Origin: an uncultured Fodinibius sp.
Lineage (GTDB): Bacteria; Bacteroidota; Rhodothermia; Balneolales; Balneolaceae
Assembly: GCA_913057775.1 (NCBI GenBank)
Contig: CAJXOG010000011.1
Span: 37,084-101,083 of the forward strand
Reading direction: 5' to 3'
Length of the DNA: 64,000 bases
The notes under the pieces were generated by a model. The model did no database searches. It had not been told where the DNA came from and saw only the letters and a program-made list of their open reading frames with translations. Every line of letters begins with the position of its first letter. Position 1 is the stretch's first letter. Position numbers and translations under genes: made by a program. Of this stretch, positions 30,094-39,181 are shown piece by piece.

Positions 30094-30134
30094 TCGGGTA
30101 TAGTTGTCACTCCTACTGATAGAAAAGAGGGGGG

Positions 30135-30162
30135 CTTACACTTTATGAGTGTAAGTTTTTGA
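30135..30162 (+). terminator. terminator of the SRAP gene
   Basis: Perfect 8-bp stem CTTACACT / AGTGTAAG (30135-30142 with 30148-30155), 5-nt loop, then TTTTT. Confidence 0.8.
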
Positions 30163-30313
30163 GTTACGATATCTAAGCATACTAGGAATCACACACTCTG
30201 TTTTTAATCAATCCTAGCCAGAAGTATTACATTAATTGATCCTAATTTATTGTAGTATTTTTGAAATGTATGATTGAACTTCAGGTTTAAGATTTGGAAA
30301 CTTCTTTTGGAGT

Positions 30314-30520
30314 CTAGCTGCCGGTTACGATCTCAGTCTTGGACAGTTTGACTATGATAGAGTAGACTATATTCATGTGTATAACATTGTCCTCTCCCTT
30401 CGTGACCTCGGAGGCCAGGCCCATAAACATACGCAGCCATTTGTCCACGCCACCAATGTGACGTTCGTTTAACGCTTTGATTTCTTGGTCTGTTAGGGAA
30501 TGTGTGTTGTCTGAATTCAT
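30314..30520 (-). CDS. small hypothetical protein
   Basis: 68 residues from the ATG at 30520 (MNSDNTHSLTDQEIKALN), ending IVTGS. The N-terminal part is a charged helix; the middle GGVDKWLRMFMGLASEV suggests a second amphipathic helix. A longer in-frame start 96 bp upstream exists but passes through the dyad at 30525-30561, so I use the internal ATG. No family recognised. Confidence 0.5.
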   Translation of the reverse strand: MNSDNTHSLTDQEIKALNERHIGGVDKWLRMFMGLASEVTKGEDNVIHMNIVYSIIVKLSKTEIVTGS

Positions 30521-30524
30521 AATA

Positions 30525-30561
30525 GTGTAACAATTTAGGTTAGAAGTAATGATTGTTACAC
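30525..30561. repeat. 10-bp inverted repeat enclosing a 20-bp sequence shared with the MarR leader
   Basis: GTGTAACAAT / ATTGTTACAC (30525-30534 with 30552-30561), perfect, with a 17-nt spacer. The 20-bp stretch 30532-30551 is identical to 17626-17645 upstream of the MarR gene. It lies directly upstream of the small minus-strand gene, a natural operator position. Confidence 0.5.
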
Positions 30562-30783
30562 CAAGACAAATGTTAAGTGATGGGACTCGATTAATTTGGA
30601 AATCATCCCACATCACACCGTGCCTCGAGTGGGTCGGTTTGTAAGCCTTTCGACTTTCTTGATGCCGTTAAACAATTTAATGAGTTGAGCTTTTAATTCG
30701 ATTAGGTCTGTGAACCTTTTTTTAATTATCAATAAATTGTTAAAAGAAAATTACAACCTACCAGTATATATGACCGAAAGAAA

Positions 30784-31755
30784 ATGAGAGAATATTACGA
30801 GCCTGATTCGAGATGGGAATTGTATCAATTCAATTCTAAAGAAGAATATGCAAAGGCTTTCATAATTAATGGGTATTTCCATGATCAAGTTCCAGAGGAT
30901 ATTCTAAAAGCATATGAAACAATCGAGTATTTGATGGCTCATGCATACTATCATTGGCCAATGTATGACGAAGCATTTAGTAAAGTACTTTTTATGATCG
31001 AAATGGGTATAAAATTGAAGGCTAAACAATTAAATATACCAATTGCCCGAAAGAAGAATGGCAAAAGATGGGAAAGGAGATTGTCTCTTATTATTAATGA
31101 TGTTTGTAATGAAGATTATCTGAGTGAGCTAAAACAAAAATTGGATAGATCAGCAGGTCTTCGTGATAGGAAGGCACATCCTAAAAAAAATACATTTTCA
31201 GGGCCTAGTGGAGGAACACATAGAAATATTAAGTATTGCATCAATGTAATAAACCGATTATTTAGAAGTAGTGAATGGCATAAAAGGAAACATGAACTGA
31301 TCGTAAATGCTGAGGAAATGATCAATAAGTATGTTAATAAGTTGCTGATTGTCAAAAAGGGTAGAGAGAAAAGAGTAATAAGCTCAATACTAGGTTTTGA
31401 TATAGTAGGCAACACGATGTTTATTGTTTGTTTACCTATTTTGGATGTGAATAAGTTAAGAGCTGATGGTAAAGAAGGGGTTTTGCCAGACCCTGTGACT
31501 TATACAATTAGAAATTATGAGCTCGATAGTGATGAAATAACTGGTAAAACGCTTCAAGGAGAGAAGTTCAAACTTTTTAAAACTGCAAGTGAGAATCTAG
31601 TTAAGACCTACGTGAAATATCGGGAGTATATGCAGAGTAGATCTGATCAAGAAAAAAGCATGTATATAAATTCAATGGTTATGCAAGTTCCCTGGCATTT
31701 ATCAAATGCAGAATATCAATATCTTTCCGCAAACGAAGATCATAGCTTTACCTAG
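30784..31755 (+). CDS. hypothetical protein with a HEPN-like motif
   Basis: 323 residues. The first ~190 are helical; the segment LDRSAGLRDRKAHPKKN (about residues 120-136) contains RDRKAH, a good match to the HEPN RNase signature R[ND]xxxH. HEPN proteins are RNases or their inactive relatives, common in defence and toxin systems. The C-terminal third is beta-rich and unrecognised. No obvious antitoxin partner adjoins. It is AT-rich like the following genes and is the first gene of the defence cargo. The HEPN reading rests on one motif only. Confidence 0.65.
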   Translation: MREYYEPDSRWELYQFNSKEEYAKAFIINGYFHDQVPEDILKAYETIEYLMAHAYYHWPMYDEAFSKVLFMIEMGIKLKAKQLNIPIARKKNGKRWERRLSLIINDVCNEDYLSELKQKLDRSAGLRDRKAHPKKNTFSGPSGGTHRNIKYCINVINRLFRSSEWHKRKHELIVNAEEMINKYVNKLLIVKKGREKRVISSILGFDIVGNTMFIVCLPILDVNKLRADGKEGVLPDPVTYTIRNYELDSDEITGKTLQGEKFKLFKTASENLVKTYVKYREYMQSRSDQEKSMYINSMVMQVPWHLSNAEYQYLSANEDHSFT

Positions 31756-31861
31756 AGTTAATACACAAATTGCTGGTTAGTTGAAGTTTTTGCAATTCGT
31801 TAGTTAGTTATGTAATCTAAATTTTTTAGGTCAAAATTGTTTAGCAAAACTAATTCATAAG

Positions 31862-32248
31862 ATGGGAATAGTTGAAATTTGTATATCCTTTCAGGTTGCT
31901 ATTCTGGGTATAGCTTACCCTATAATTCTGCAGGTTATAACTGATTTAGACAATAAATATTCATCAGTATTGATAACAGAGCTTTTCGAGGGTGAATCTG
32001 TTTGGAAAGTATTTAAATGGGTTCTAAGGATTAGTTTAGGTTCAACTTTTTTATACATAGTTAAAGCTCTTTGGGAAATATGGAGACAGATTGATGAAAT
32101 TTTCGTCTATTTATTGGCGGGTTTGATTGTTAGTAGCGCGACTCTTCTAGTTATCTCCTTCATCTTTTTTATCCGAAAAATTCTAAAGTATTATTACCCA
32201 AAGCAGTTTGTTCGGTACTTGATAAAAAAAGATAATGCATCCAATTAA
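31862..32248 (+). CDS. small membrane protein, partner of the 669-residue gene
   Basis: 128 residues with about three membrane helices (about 5-28, 55-75 and 82-107) and a basic C-terminal tail (KYYYPKQFVRYLIKKDN). It overlaps the next gene by 14 bp, so the two are translationally coupled. No family recognised. Small membrane protein plus large cytoplasmic helical protein is a layout seen in several abortive-infection systems, so a membrane-effector role is one possibility. Confidence 0.7.
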   Translation: MGIVEICISFQVAILGIAYPIILQVITDLDNKYSSVLITELFEGESVWKVFKWVLRISLGSTFLYIVKALWEIWRQIDEIFVYLLAGLIVSSATLLVISFIFFIRKILKYYYPKQFVRYLIKKDNASN

Positions 32249-34244
32249 TAAATTCTTCAATACTATTTTTAAAAAGCCAAAAGAACTTTTAGGTAAGCTT
32301 ACAAGCTATGCCGGAGGTAAGTTCACAAAAGAAAATCTTAATAGTTTTACTGATTATCTGAAAGAGAAGTTTTTTAAAAAAGAAGATACTGATGAATATT
32401 TTCGAGCTTTGACCGACACCCTTTGTTATGCTATTAAGAATCAAAACGATAGGATTGCATACACGATTTATGAACACTTTTATACGAAATTCTCAAATTA
32501 TCGTCGGGAGCATTCAGATGATCCAAAAGCGTATCCAGAGGTATATTATAATAGCGTTTTAAGGACTGTTGAGGAGTTAGCTACAGTTCGAAATAAGCGG
32601 TTTAGATTTTTGTCTAATGCTTCAGTTGGGGGAATTTGGTTAATAGGGGAAACTGGAGAATATCCTGTTAAGGAAGAAACGTATAGTTGGTTATGGAAGA
32701 TTATTATTACTGCCATTGATTATGAAAGGGACGACATGGTTATGGATTATTGGGCAAATGCTTCTCAATATGCAATGTTGAATTTAGGAGAGATTACTCC
32801 AGACTATGATTTCTCTGATTTCGAAAATGGACCTAATAATGATGAAGAAATCGAGAAGCGCTCAGAAGAACGGGAAAGATTTTTTGAATTTGCTCATGCC
32901 TTAGGCGGATTAACTTTATATAGGCAAAGATATAATCTGCTTAAAAAAATGTTCGAGTATACTAACTCAATGCCACCCAAGTATGAGTTATTACCGGATT
33001 CGATGGATGGGGTGTTTTCAATGTACTTTAAATTTAGAGACCCACATTACCAAAATATTCATGTTATACAAAGGTATTATTTTCCGGATACAAGAGGAAT
33101 AAGTGGAGAGGGGCTAGTAAAGCACTGGATGTGCAAATATGCTGCTTTACTTTTTCTTAGGCAATACACGTTAAGACGGTATCTCAGTACTCAAAAGCCA
33201 TTAAAGTTACCTGATATTCCCAAATCTCAGTCTGAAAAGAAAAAATGGATAAGGAATTTAGATCATTTTAAGAGATTGATTGAGGAGGTTCGGGAAGATA
33301 AGGAGCTAATTGAAGCAGTAGGTTTTGGCTTCTTGAATGATGAATGGGTTAAAGAAAGTGACAATCTATCTCCCAAGGATTTTTTTGAAGAATTAGAAGC
33401 CGAACTTGCTTCAGCTTATGAATATGAAGATATACAGCAAGAGTTATTACCAACAAAAGTTAAACAGTTTGAAAATTCTACAGATAGGATATTGTCAAAA
33501 ACAATAGAAGATTACAGGAGAGTTGCGAACTCTTCAAAAATTGAAAAGGAGTATAGTAGTGTATCCGTCGGGGATATTAAACAAATTGTTCCGAAAAGTC
33601 CTTTCGTTGCAAATCAAGCAACTTCAAACTTGAACTTTGACACATTTTTAGCAGAAGCTCAATCCCGGAAAATAAAAAAAGTAGTTTCTGAGACTTTCCG
33701 TATTAATCGTACACAGTCTTTCCTATTTAAAAATAAATATATATTCGATGCTATTGAGAAATTTATTGGTGATGAAGATGAGGCTATTATAGTTAATTTT
33801 GGTGTTTACCTACCTTTTTTAATAAACCAATTAAAGATAGAAGGCTTAAGCGAAGAAAAATTTAAAGAGACTGATATAGTTAATTTTCAGTCTTATAACC
33901 GAGACCAAGGAAGATCTTTGTATGTACTCAAGAAATCTGATTTTCCTTCATTTATACCATCTGAGCCTAGTAAAAAGATCAAAGAAAGGTTCAATCTTAA
34001 ATCAGTAAATGATGGGTATAAAATTTTTGCCTCAGTTATAGATCTAAATAAAGATGATGAACTACGGGATGAGCTTGAAGGTCCAGAAGAAGAACTTAAA
34101 AGATCTGTTTATCTCTATATTTCTTCAAGGCTGGAAATTCGTTGGCAAAAGAAAGTTAAGATCTTTGAAATAAAACAGCATACAGAATTCCAAGAGAAAG
34201 GGATACCAAACAGTCTAGATGATATAAATGTATCGCTAGATTAG
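32235..34244 (+). CDS. large hypothetical protein, 669 residues
   Basis: A predominantly helical, acidic protein with no signal peptide or nucleotide-binding motif that I can see. The N-terminus KPKELLGKLTSYAGGKFTKENLNSFTDY precedes a region of aromatic-rich helices (about 60-330), a mid-region with GRSLYVLKKSDFPSF-type strands (about 555-570) and a mixed C-terminal domain. It does not match any family I know. Position between a HEPN-like gene and a type I restriction operon, and the overlap with a membrane protein gene, make a defence role the best guess, but nothing shows the mechanism. Confidence 0.75.
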   Translation: MHPINKFFNTIFKKPKELLGKLTSYAGGKFTKENLNSFTDYLKEKFFKKEDTDEYFRALTDTLCYAIKNQNDRIAYTIYEHFYTKFSNYRREHSDDPKAYPEVYYNSVLRTVEELATVRNKRFRFLSNASVGGIWLIGETGEYPVKEETYSWLWKIIITAIDYERDDMVMDYWANASQYAMLNLGEITPDYDFSDFENGPNNDEEIEKRSEERERFFEFAHALGGLTLYRQRYNLLKKMFEYTNSMPPKYELLPDSMDGVFSMYFKFRDPHYQNIHVIQRYYFPDTRGISGEGLVKHWMCKYAALLFLRQYTLRRYLSTQKPLKLPDIPKSQSEKKKWIRNLDHFKRLIEEVREDKELIEAVGFGFLNDEWVKESDNLSPKDFFEELEAELASAYEYEDIQQELLPTKVKQFENSTDRILSKTIEDYRRVANSSKIEKEYSSVSVGDIKQIVPKSPFVANQATSNLNFDTFLAEAQSRKIKKVVSETFRINRTQSFLFKNKYIFDAIEKFIGDEDEAIIVNFGVYLPFLINQLKIEGLSEEKFKETDIVNFQSYNRDQGRSLYVLKKSDFPSFIPSEPSKKIKERFNLKSVNDGYKIFASVIDLNKDDELRDELEGPEEELKRSVYLYISSRLEIRWQKKVKIFEIKQHTEFQEKGIPNSLDDINVSLD

Positions 34245-34259
34245 AGTTTATTTGGATTG

Positions 34260-34278
34260 GAGGCTAATAAATAGCCTC
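34260..34278 (+). terminator. weak terminator-like hairpin
   Basis: GAGGCTA / TAGCCTC (34260-34266 with 34272-34278), 5-nt loop, followed by TTATTAG. A short stem with a poor T-run, so attenuation rather than complete termination is likely before the hsdR transcript. Confidence 0.4.
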
Positions 34279-34496
34279 TTATTAGCTATGAAATCATTTT
34301 TTTAATTAAAAAGTCTGTAAATATTCAATTCTTTTATTCTACTTTATAGTTGAAGAAGTTCTTTTATATTAAGCTTGGTGTCGTAGTTAGTAGTCTTGGC
34401 TATTGAGTAAATTGACTCAGGTATTCAGCCTTCCAAAAAATATTTTTTGAGAAAAGTAACAGATGGCTCTTTGGAAATGTCTAAAGTACGTTGGGT

Positions 34497-37400
34497 ATGA
34501 AATACAATGAAGATTCAAGAGTAAAAATACCAACAATTCTCCATTTAATGAGGTTGGGGTATAACTACCTTTCTTTGTCAGATCAAAATTGGGATACATC
34601 GAATAATATTTTCACAGATATTTTTCAGGAAAGTATTAAAAGAATTAATCCTGATTATGGGGATGAGGAAATAGATAAGCTGTATGATGAAGTTACCTTG
34701 TCTTTAGAAAATGAAGACCTTGGAAAAGCTTTTTATGAAATGTTGGTTGATAGGTCTGGGAAAAAGCTTATAGATTTTAATGATTTTGATAATAACTCCT
34801 TTCATGTAGTAACTGAATTGCCTTATAAGAATGATGATGAAGTATTTCGACCAGACATTACCCTTCTTATAAATGGGATGCCCCTAGTTTTTATTGAGGT
34901 TAAAAAGCCAAATAATCGTGAGGGTATTATTGCTGAGCAGAAGCGCATCAAGACACGATTTAGAAATAAAAAGTTTAGAAATTTTGTAAATATCACTCAG
35001 CTGATGGTGTTCTCCAATAACATGGAGTACGATGATGATTCGCCAGCTACCATACAAGGTGCATTCTATGCCCCGACTTCTTACGAAGACCCGACATTTA
35101 ATTATTTCAGGGAAGAGGAGGATTTTGACTTACAAAAGATACTTAATACAATCTCTGATCAAGATGAAAATGATGTACTAAGAGACAATAATTTGGTTAG
35201 TATTAAGGATTCTCAGGAATTTAGCACGAATAAAAGGCCTGACACTCCAACTAACCGGATTTGTACATCCTTATTTAAAAGAGAGCGTCTTAAATTTATC
35301 CTTAATTATGGGATAGTCTATGTTAAAGAGAGATCTGGAATCGAAGAGCATGTGATGCGCTATCCCCAGATGTTTGCTACAAAGGCAATAGCCGATCATC
35401 TGGAAAAGGGGGAGAGGAAAGGAATTATTTGGCATACCCAGGGAAGCGGTAAAACGGCTTTAGCCTATTATAATGTTAAATACCTGAAGGATTATTTTCG
35501 AGAACAGGATGTTATACCCAAGTTCTATTTTATTGTAGACAGGTTGGACTTGTTGGTTCAAGCAAAACTGGAGTTCAAGAGCCGCGGGCTATTTGTTAAT
35601 ACAGTTAATTCAAAAGATGAGTTTGCCAAAGAAATAAAATCTTCAAAGGCTATTCATAATGACAGTGGTATGCCTGAGATTACTGTTGTGAATATTCAGA
35701 AGTTCAAGGATGATCCTGATGTTACACGTAATACTGATTATGATATTGATATACAGCGGATCTATTTTTTAGATGAAGTTCATAGAAGCTATAACCCCGA
35801 GGGGAGTTTTCTTGCTAACCTTAAAGAGTCTGATCCAAACGCAATTAAGATTGGTTTAACCGGGACTCCGTTATTAGGCGATGACTATACCTCCAGAGAT
35901 TTATTCGGTGATTATATACATAAGTACTACTACAATGCATCAATAGCAGATGGGTATACCCTTAGGCTAATCCGAGAAGAAATTGAAACAAGCTACAGGT
36001 TGCAGCTACAAAAAGCGTTAGAGGAAATTGAAATTCTAAAAGGTGACGCTGATAAACGATTTGTTTATTCCCATCACAAGTTTGTTGAGCCAATGCTTGA
36101 CTATATCATAGATGATTTTGAAAACACAAGAATAGCGAAAAATGATCATACCATTGGGGGAATGGTAATTTGTGATAGCTCTGATCAAGCAAAAAAGATG
36201 TTTAAGATATTTACCAGGAAATATAAGGAAGAGCCCCCGGAGCCAGCTCGCGCTGCTTCACCTCCCGTGAGTTATGCTGATAAAATTGAAGATGACACCA
36301 AGGTAGATAGTGCAGCGCTGATTCTTCATGATGTTGGCACTAAACAGGAGAGAAAAGATATAGTGGAGGATTTTAAAGACGGTGAAGTCGATTTTTTATT
36401 TGTATACAACATGCTTCTAACGGGTTTTGATGCCAAACGGTTGAAGAAGTTATATATGGGGCGCGAAATTAAGTCACATAATTTGCTCCAGGCATTAACT
36501 AGGGTAAACAGGACCTACAAAGATTTCAGATATGGTTATGTAGTGGATTTCGCTGGAATTGATGAGGAGTTTAAAAAGACGAATGAAGCATATTTTGAGG
36601 AGCTTCAGTCAGAACTTGGTGATGAAATAGAGCATTATTCTAATCTCTTCAAGACACCTGAAGAAATCAAAGAAGAAATTGAAGAGATAAAAGAAGTTCT
36701 TTTTCATTACAATACCGAAAATGCGGAGAAGTTTTCGCAACAAATTAGTCAGATTGATGATCGTGATGAAATGCTGAAAATCACGAATGCCCTTGATAAT
36801 GCTAAGAGTTTATATAACCAAATTCGTCTCAAAGGGCATTATGAGTTACTCGAGAAATTGGATTTTCATAAGCTAAAAGACTTAGCAACTGAGGCTAATA
36901 ATCGGTTAGCGTTAATTAATTCTAAAGAGTCACTTGAGAATAGTGTTGATAACCAAAACTTATTAAATGTTGCATTAGAAGATATCGCATTTGATTTTAA
37001 CAAAGTAAAAGAAGAAGAGCTAGTCATAGCTGATGAGCTCAAAGAAACGTTGCAGAAAACCAGAGAATCCTTGGGAAGTAACTTTGACCAAAAAGATCCG
37101 GAGTTCATTTCTTTAAAAGAGGAATTGGAGCGTCTTTTCAAAAAGAAAAAGCTAACCGATGTGACAAAGAAAGAGATGAAGAAGAACATTAAACATCTCG
37201 AAGATATTTACAGTCGCTCCCAAGAATTGAAAAGAAAAAATGAATTATTGAAAGAGAAATATAAAAATGACGAGAAGTATGCGCGCTTACATAAACGATT
37301 AATGGAGAAAGACCCCTTAACTGAGTCAGAAAGAAAGTTATTTGAAGTTTTACAGGACTTAAAGTCGGAAGTTGATGATAAGATTCTACAGAATTCTAAA

Positions 37401-37562
37401 ATGCTTGAGAATGAAAGTTACATAAAGCAAATGATGGGAAGAATAGTTATTAATCAATTTAGAGATAAGCACGATATCCCAATTGATGCCAAGACATCAA
37501 AAAGGATAAATAGGATGATTGTAAAAGAATATATGAATGAATATTACGGTAAAGTAGCATGA
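34497..37562 (+). CDS. hsdR: type I restriction endonuclease subunit R
   Basis: 1021 residues from the ATG at 34497 (a TTG two codons earlier is less likely). The PD-(D/E)xK nuclease is in FRPDITLLINGMPLVFIEVKK with Asp120, Glu134 and Lys136. The SF2 motor follows: Walker A HTQGSGKT (about residue 315), Walker B-like LDEVHRS, motif III LTGTPLLG, and motif VI in LTRVNRTYK. A long coiled-coil-rich helical C-terminus (about 720-1021) binds the methylase. It translocates DNA and cuts unmodified DNA at a distance. It overlaps hsdM by 4 bp, so hsdR-hsdM-hsdS are one operon. Confidence 0.95.
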   Translation: MKYNEDSRVKIPTILHLMRLGYNYLSLSDQNWDTSNNIFTDIFQESIKRINPDYGDEEIDKLYDEVTLSLENEDLGKAFYEMLVDRSGKKLIDFNDFDNNSFHVVTELPYKNDDEVFRPDITLLINGMPLVFIEVKKPNNREGIIAEQKRIKTRFRNKKFRNFVNITQLMVFSNNMEYDDDSPATIQGAFYAPTSYEDPTFNYFREEEDFDLQKILNTISDQDENDVLRDNNLVSIKDSQEFSTNKRPDTPTNRICTSLFKRERLKFILNYGIVYVKERSGIEEHVMRYPQMFATKAIADHLEKGERKGIIWHTQGSGKTALAYYNVKYLKDYFREQDVIPKFYFIVDRLDLLVQAKLEFKSRGLFVNTVNSKDEFAKEIKSSKAIHNDSGMPEITVVNIQKFKDDPDVTRNTDYDIDIQRIYFLDEVHRSYNPEGSFLANLKESDPNAIKIGLTGTPLLGDDYTSRDLFGDYIHKYYYNASIADGYTLRLIREEIETSYRLQLQKALEEIEILKGDADKRFVYSHHKFVEPMLDYIIDDFENTRIAKNDHTIGGMVICDSSDQAKKMFKIFTRKYKEEPPEPARAASPPVSYADKIEDDTKVDSAALILHDVGTKQERKDIVEDFKDGEVDFLFVYNMLLTGFDAKRLKKLYMGREIKSHNLLQALTRVNRTYKDFRYGYVVDFAGIDEEFKKTNEAYFEELQSELGDEIEHYSNLFKTPEEIKEEIEEIKEVLFHYNTENAEKFSQQISQIDDRDEMLKITNALDNAKSLYNQIRLKGHYELLEKLDFHKLKDLATEANNRLALINSKESLENSVDNQNLLNVALEDIAFDFNKVKEEELVIADELKETLQKTRESLGSNFDQKDPEFISLKEELERLFKKKKLTDVTKKEMKKNIKHLEDIYSRSQELKRKNELLKEKYKNDEKYARLHKRLMEKDPLTESERKLFEVLQDLKSEVDDKILQNSKMLENESYIKQMMGRIVINQFRDKHDIPIDAKTSKRINRMIVKEYMNEYYGKVA

Positions 37563-39181
37563 ATAGGACACTAGAATTTAAGGAAAAGACTAAGACATTA
37601 ATTGACGACCTAAAAAGCGTATGCGCTAATTATGGGTTAGGCAATGATGGAAACGAGTTTAAAATTATTACACAGGTATTTCTGTATAAATTCCTGAATG
37701 ACAAGTTTATACATGAAGTAAAGCAAATTGACGAAAGTTTGGCTGAGGCTGATGATTTAGAGCAAAAATTGTCTAACTACAATGATGATGAGTATGAAAT
37801 GCTAATGATGCAGATGAGTGAAAACACCGCTCGTCTACGGCCAGAACATTTTATTTCGGTTCTTTATAAACAGCAGAATGATGAAAACTTTTCCAAGCTG
37901 TTTGATTCGACACTCATGGATATTGCCAAAGAAAACAGTGATATCTTTTCGGTCGTAACTGAAAGTGGCGAAAAAATCATCCTATTTGATGAGATTAGTC
38001 AATATGTTACTGGTAAGAGAGACGCGTTCTGCAGAGCAATTATCAACAAACTCTCTGGATTTAGCTTTGAAAATATTTTCCATGAGAAGTTTGATTTCTA
38101 TGCAACGATATTTGAGTACCTGATCAAAGATTATAATTCAAATAGTGGGGGAAAATATGCTGAATACTTTACGCCCCATGCCGTGTCTAAAATCATGGCC
38201 AAATGTTTAGTGCAGGAAGATGTGGAAAATGTAACTTGCTATGATCCCTCAGCGGGCTCTGGTACGTTACTCATGAATTTGGCGCATGAAATTGGAGAAG
38301 ATAAGTGCACTATATATTCTCAGGATATTTCCCAGAAATCTTCTCATCTCCTACGTCTTAATTTGATTTTAAATGATCTTGTTCACTCTATTCCACATAT
38401 AATTAAAGGGAATACCCTTTTGGACCCTTATCACAAAGACAAAAAGGGTAAGCTCCAGAAATTTGACTATATAGTATCAAACCCACCGTTTAAGTTGGAT
38501 TTCAGTGATTATAGAGATGATTTAGACACTAAAGAAAATAAGGATCGTTTTTTTGCAGGAATACCGTCGATACCTAACAAGCAAAAGGACTCAATGTCTA
38601 TTTATTTGTTATTTTTGCAACACATAGTCTATTCTTTAAATGACACTGGAAAAGCAGCAATAGTTGTACCTACAGGTTTTATAACTTCCAAAAATGGTAT
38701 TGTCAAAAAGCTCCGAAAAATAATAGTTGATGATGAAATAGTTTCGGGTGTAATAAGCATGCCAGGTAATATTTTTGCAAATACCCCAACAAGTGTTTCG
38801 ATAATATTTCTTGATAAAAGTGACAACGATGAAATTATCTTAATTGATGCTTCGAGTTTAGGTAAAACGGTAAAAAAAAGTGGTACCCAAAAGACAGTAT
38901 TAACTAATAAAGAGAAGACAAAGATCATTGAAACATTCACATCTAAGAAAGTTATTGATGATTTTTCGGCAAAAGTAAAATATGAAGAAATAAAAGCTCG
39001 AAACTATTCTTTAAATGCAGGCCAATATTTTGATATAAGAATTGATCATGTTGACATAGATCAAAAGGATTTTGAAAATAAGATCAATGAGCATACTTCT
39101 AATCTCAATAATATGTTTGCGAAATCTAGAGAATTAGAAAATGAAATTATGGATAATCTTAAGAGCTTGAAGTATGAGTAA
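37559..39181 (+). CDS. hsdM: type I restriction-modification DNA methyltransferase subunit M
   Basis: 540 residues with the N-terminal HsdM helical domain and the N6-adenine methylase core: SAM-binding DPSAGSGT (residues 229-236), catalytic NPPF (308-311), then the domain ending in KVKYEEIKARNYSLNAGQYF. It overlaps both hsdR (4 bp) and hsdS (8 bp). With HsdS it protects host DNA by methylating the target site and, with HsdR, restricts foreign DNA. Confidence 0.96.
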   Translation: MNRTLEFKEKTKTLIDDLKSVCANYGLGNDGNEFKIITQVFLYKFLNDKFIHEVKQIDESLAEADDLEQKLSNYNDDEYEMLMMQMSENTARLRPEHFISVLYKQQNDENFSKLFDSTLMDIAKENSDIFSVVTESGEKIILFDEISQYVTGKRDAFCRAIINKLSGFSFENIFHEKFDFYATIFEYLIKDYNSNSGGKYAEYFTPHAVSKIMAKCLVQEDVENVTCYDPSAGSGTLLMNLAHEIGEDKCTIYSQDISQKSSHLLRLNLILNDLVHSIPHIIKGNTLLDPYHKDKKGKLQKFDYIVSNPPFKLDFSDYRDDLDTKENKDRFFAGIPSIPNKQKDSMSIYLLFLQHIVYSLNDTGKAAIVVPTGFITSKNGIVKKLRKIIVDDEIVSGVISMPGNIFANTPTSVSIIFLDKSDNDEIILIDASSLGKTVKKSGTQKTVLTNKEKTKIIETFTSKKVIDDFSAKVKYEEIKARNYSLNAGQYFDIRIDHVDIDQKDFENKINEHTSNLNNMFAKSRELENEIMDNLKSLKYE

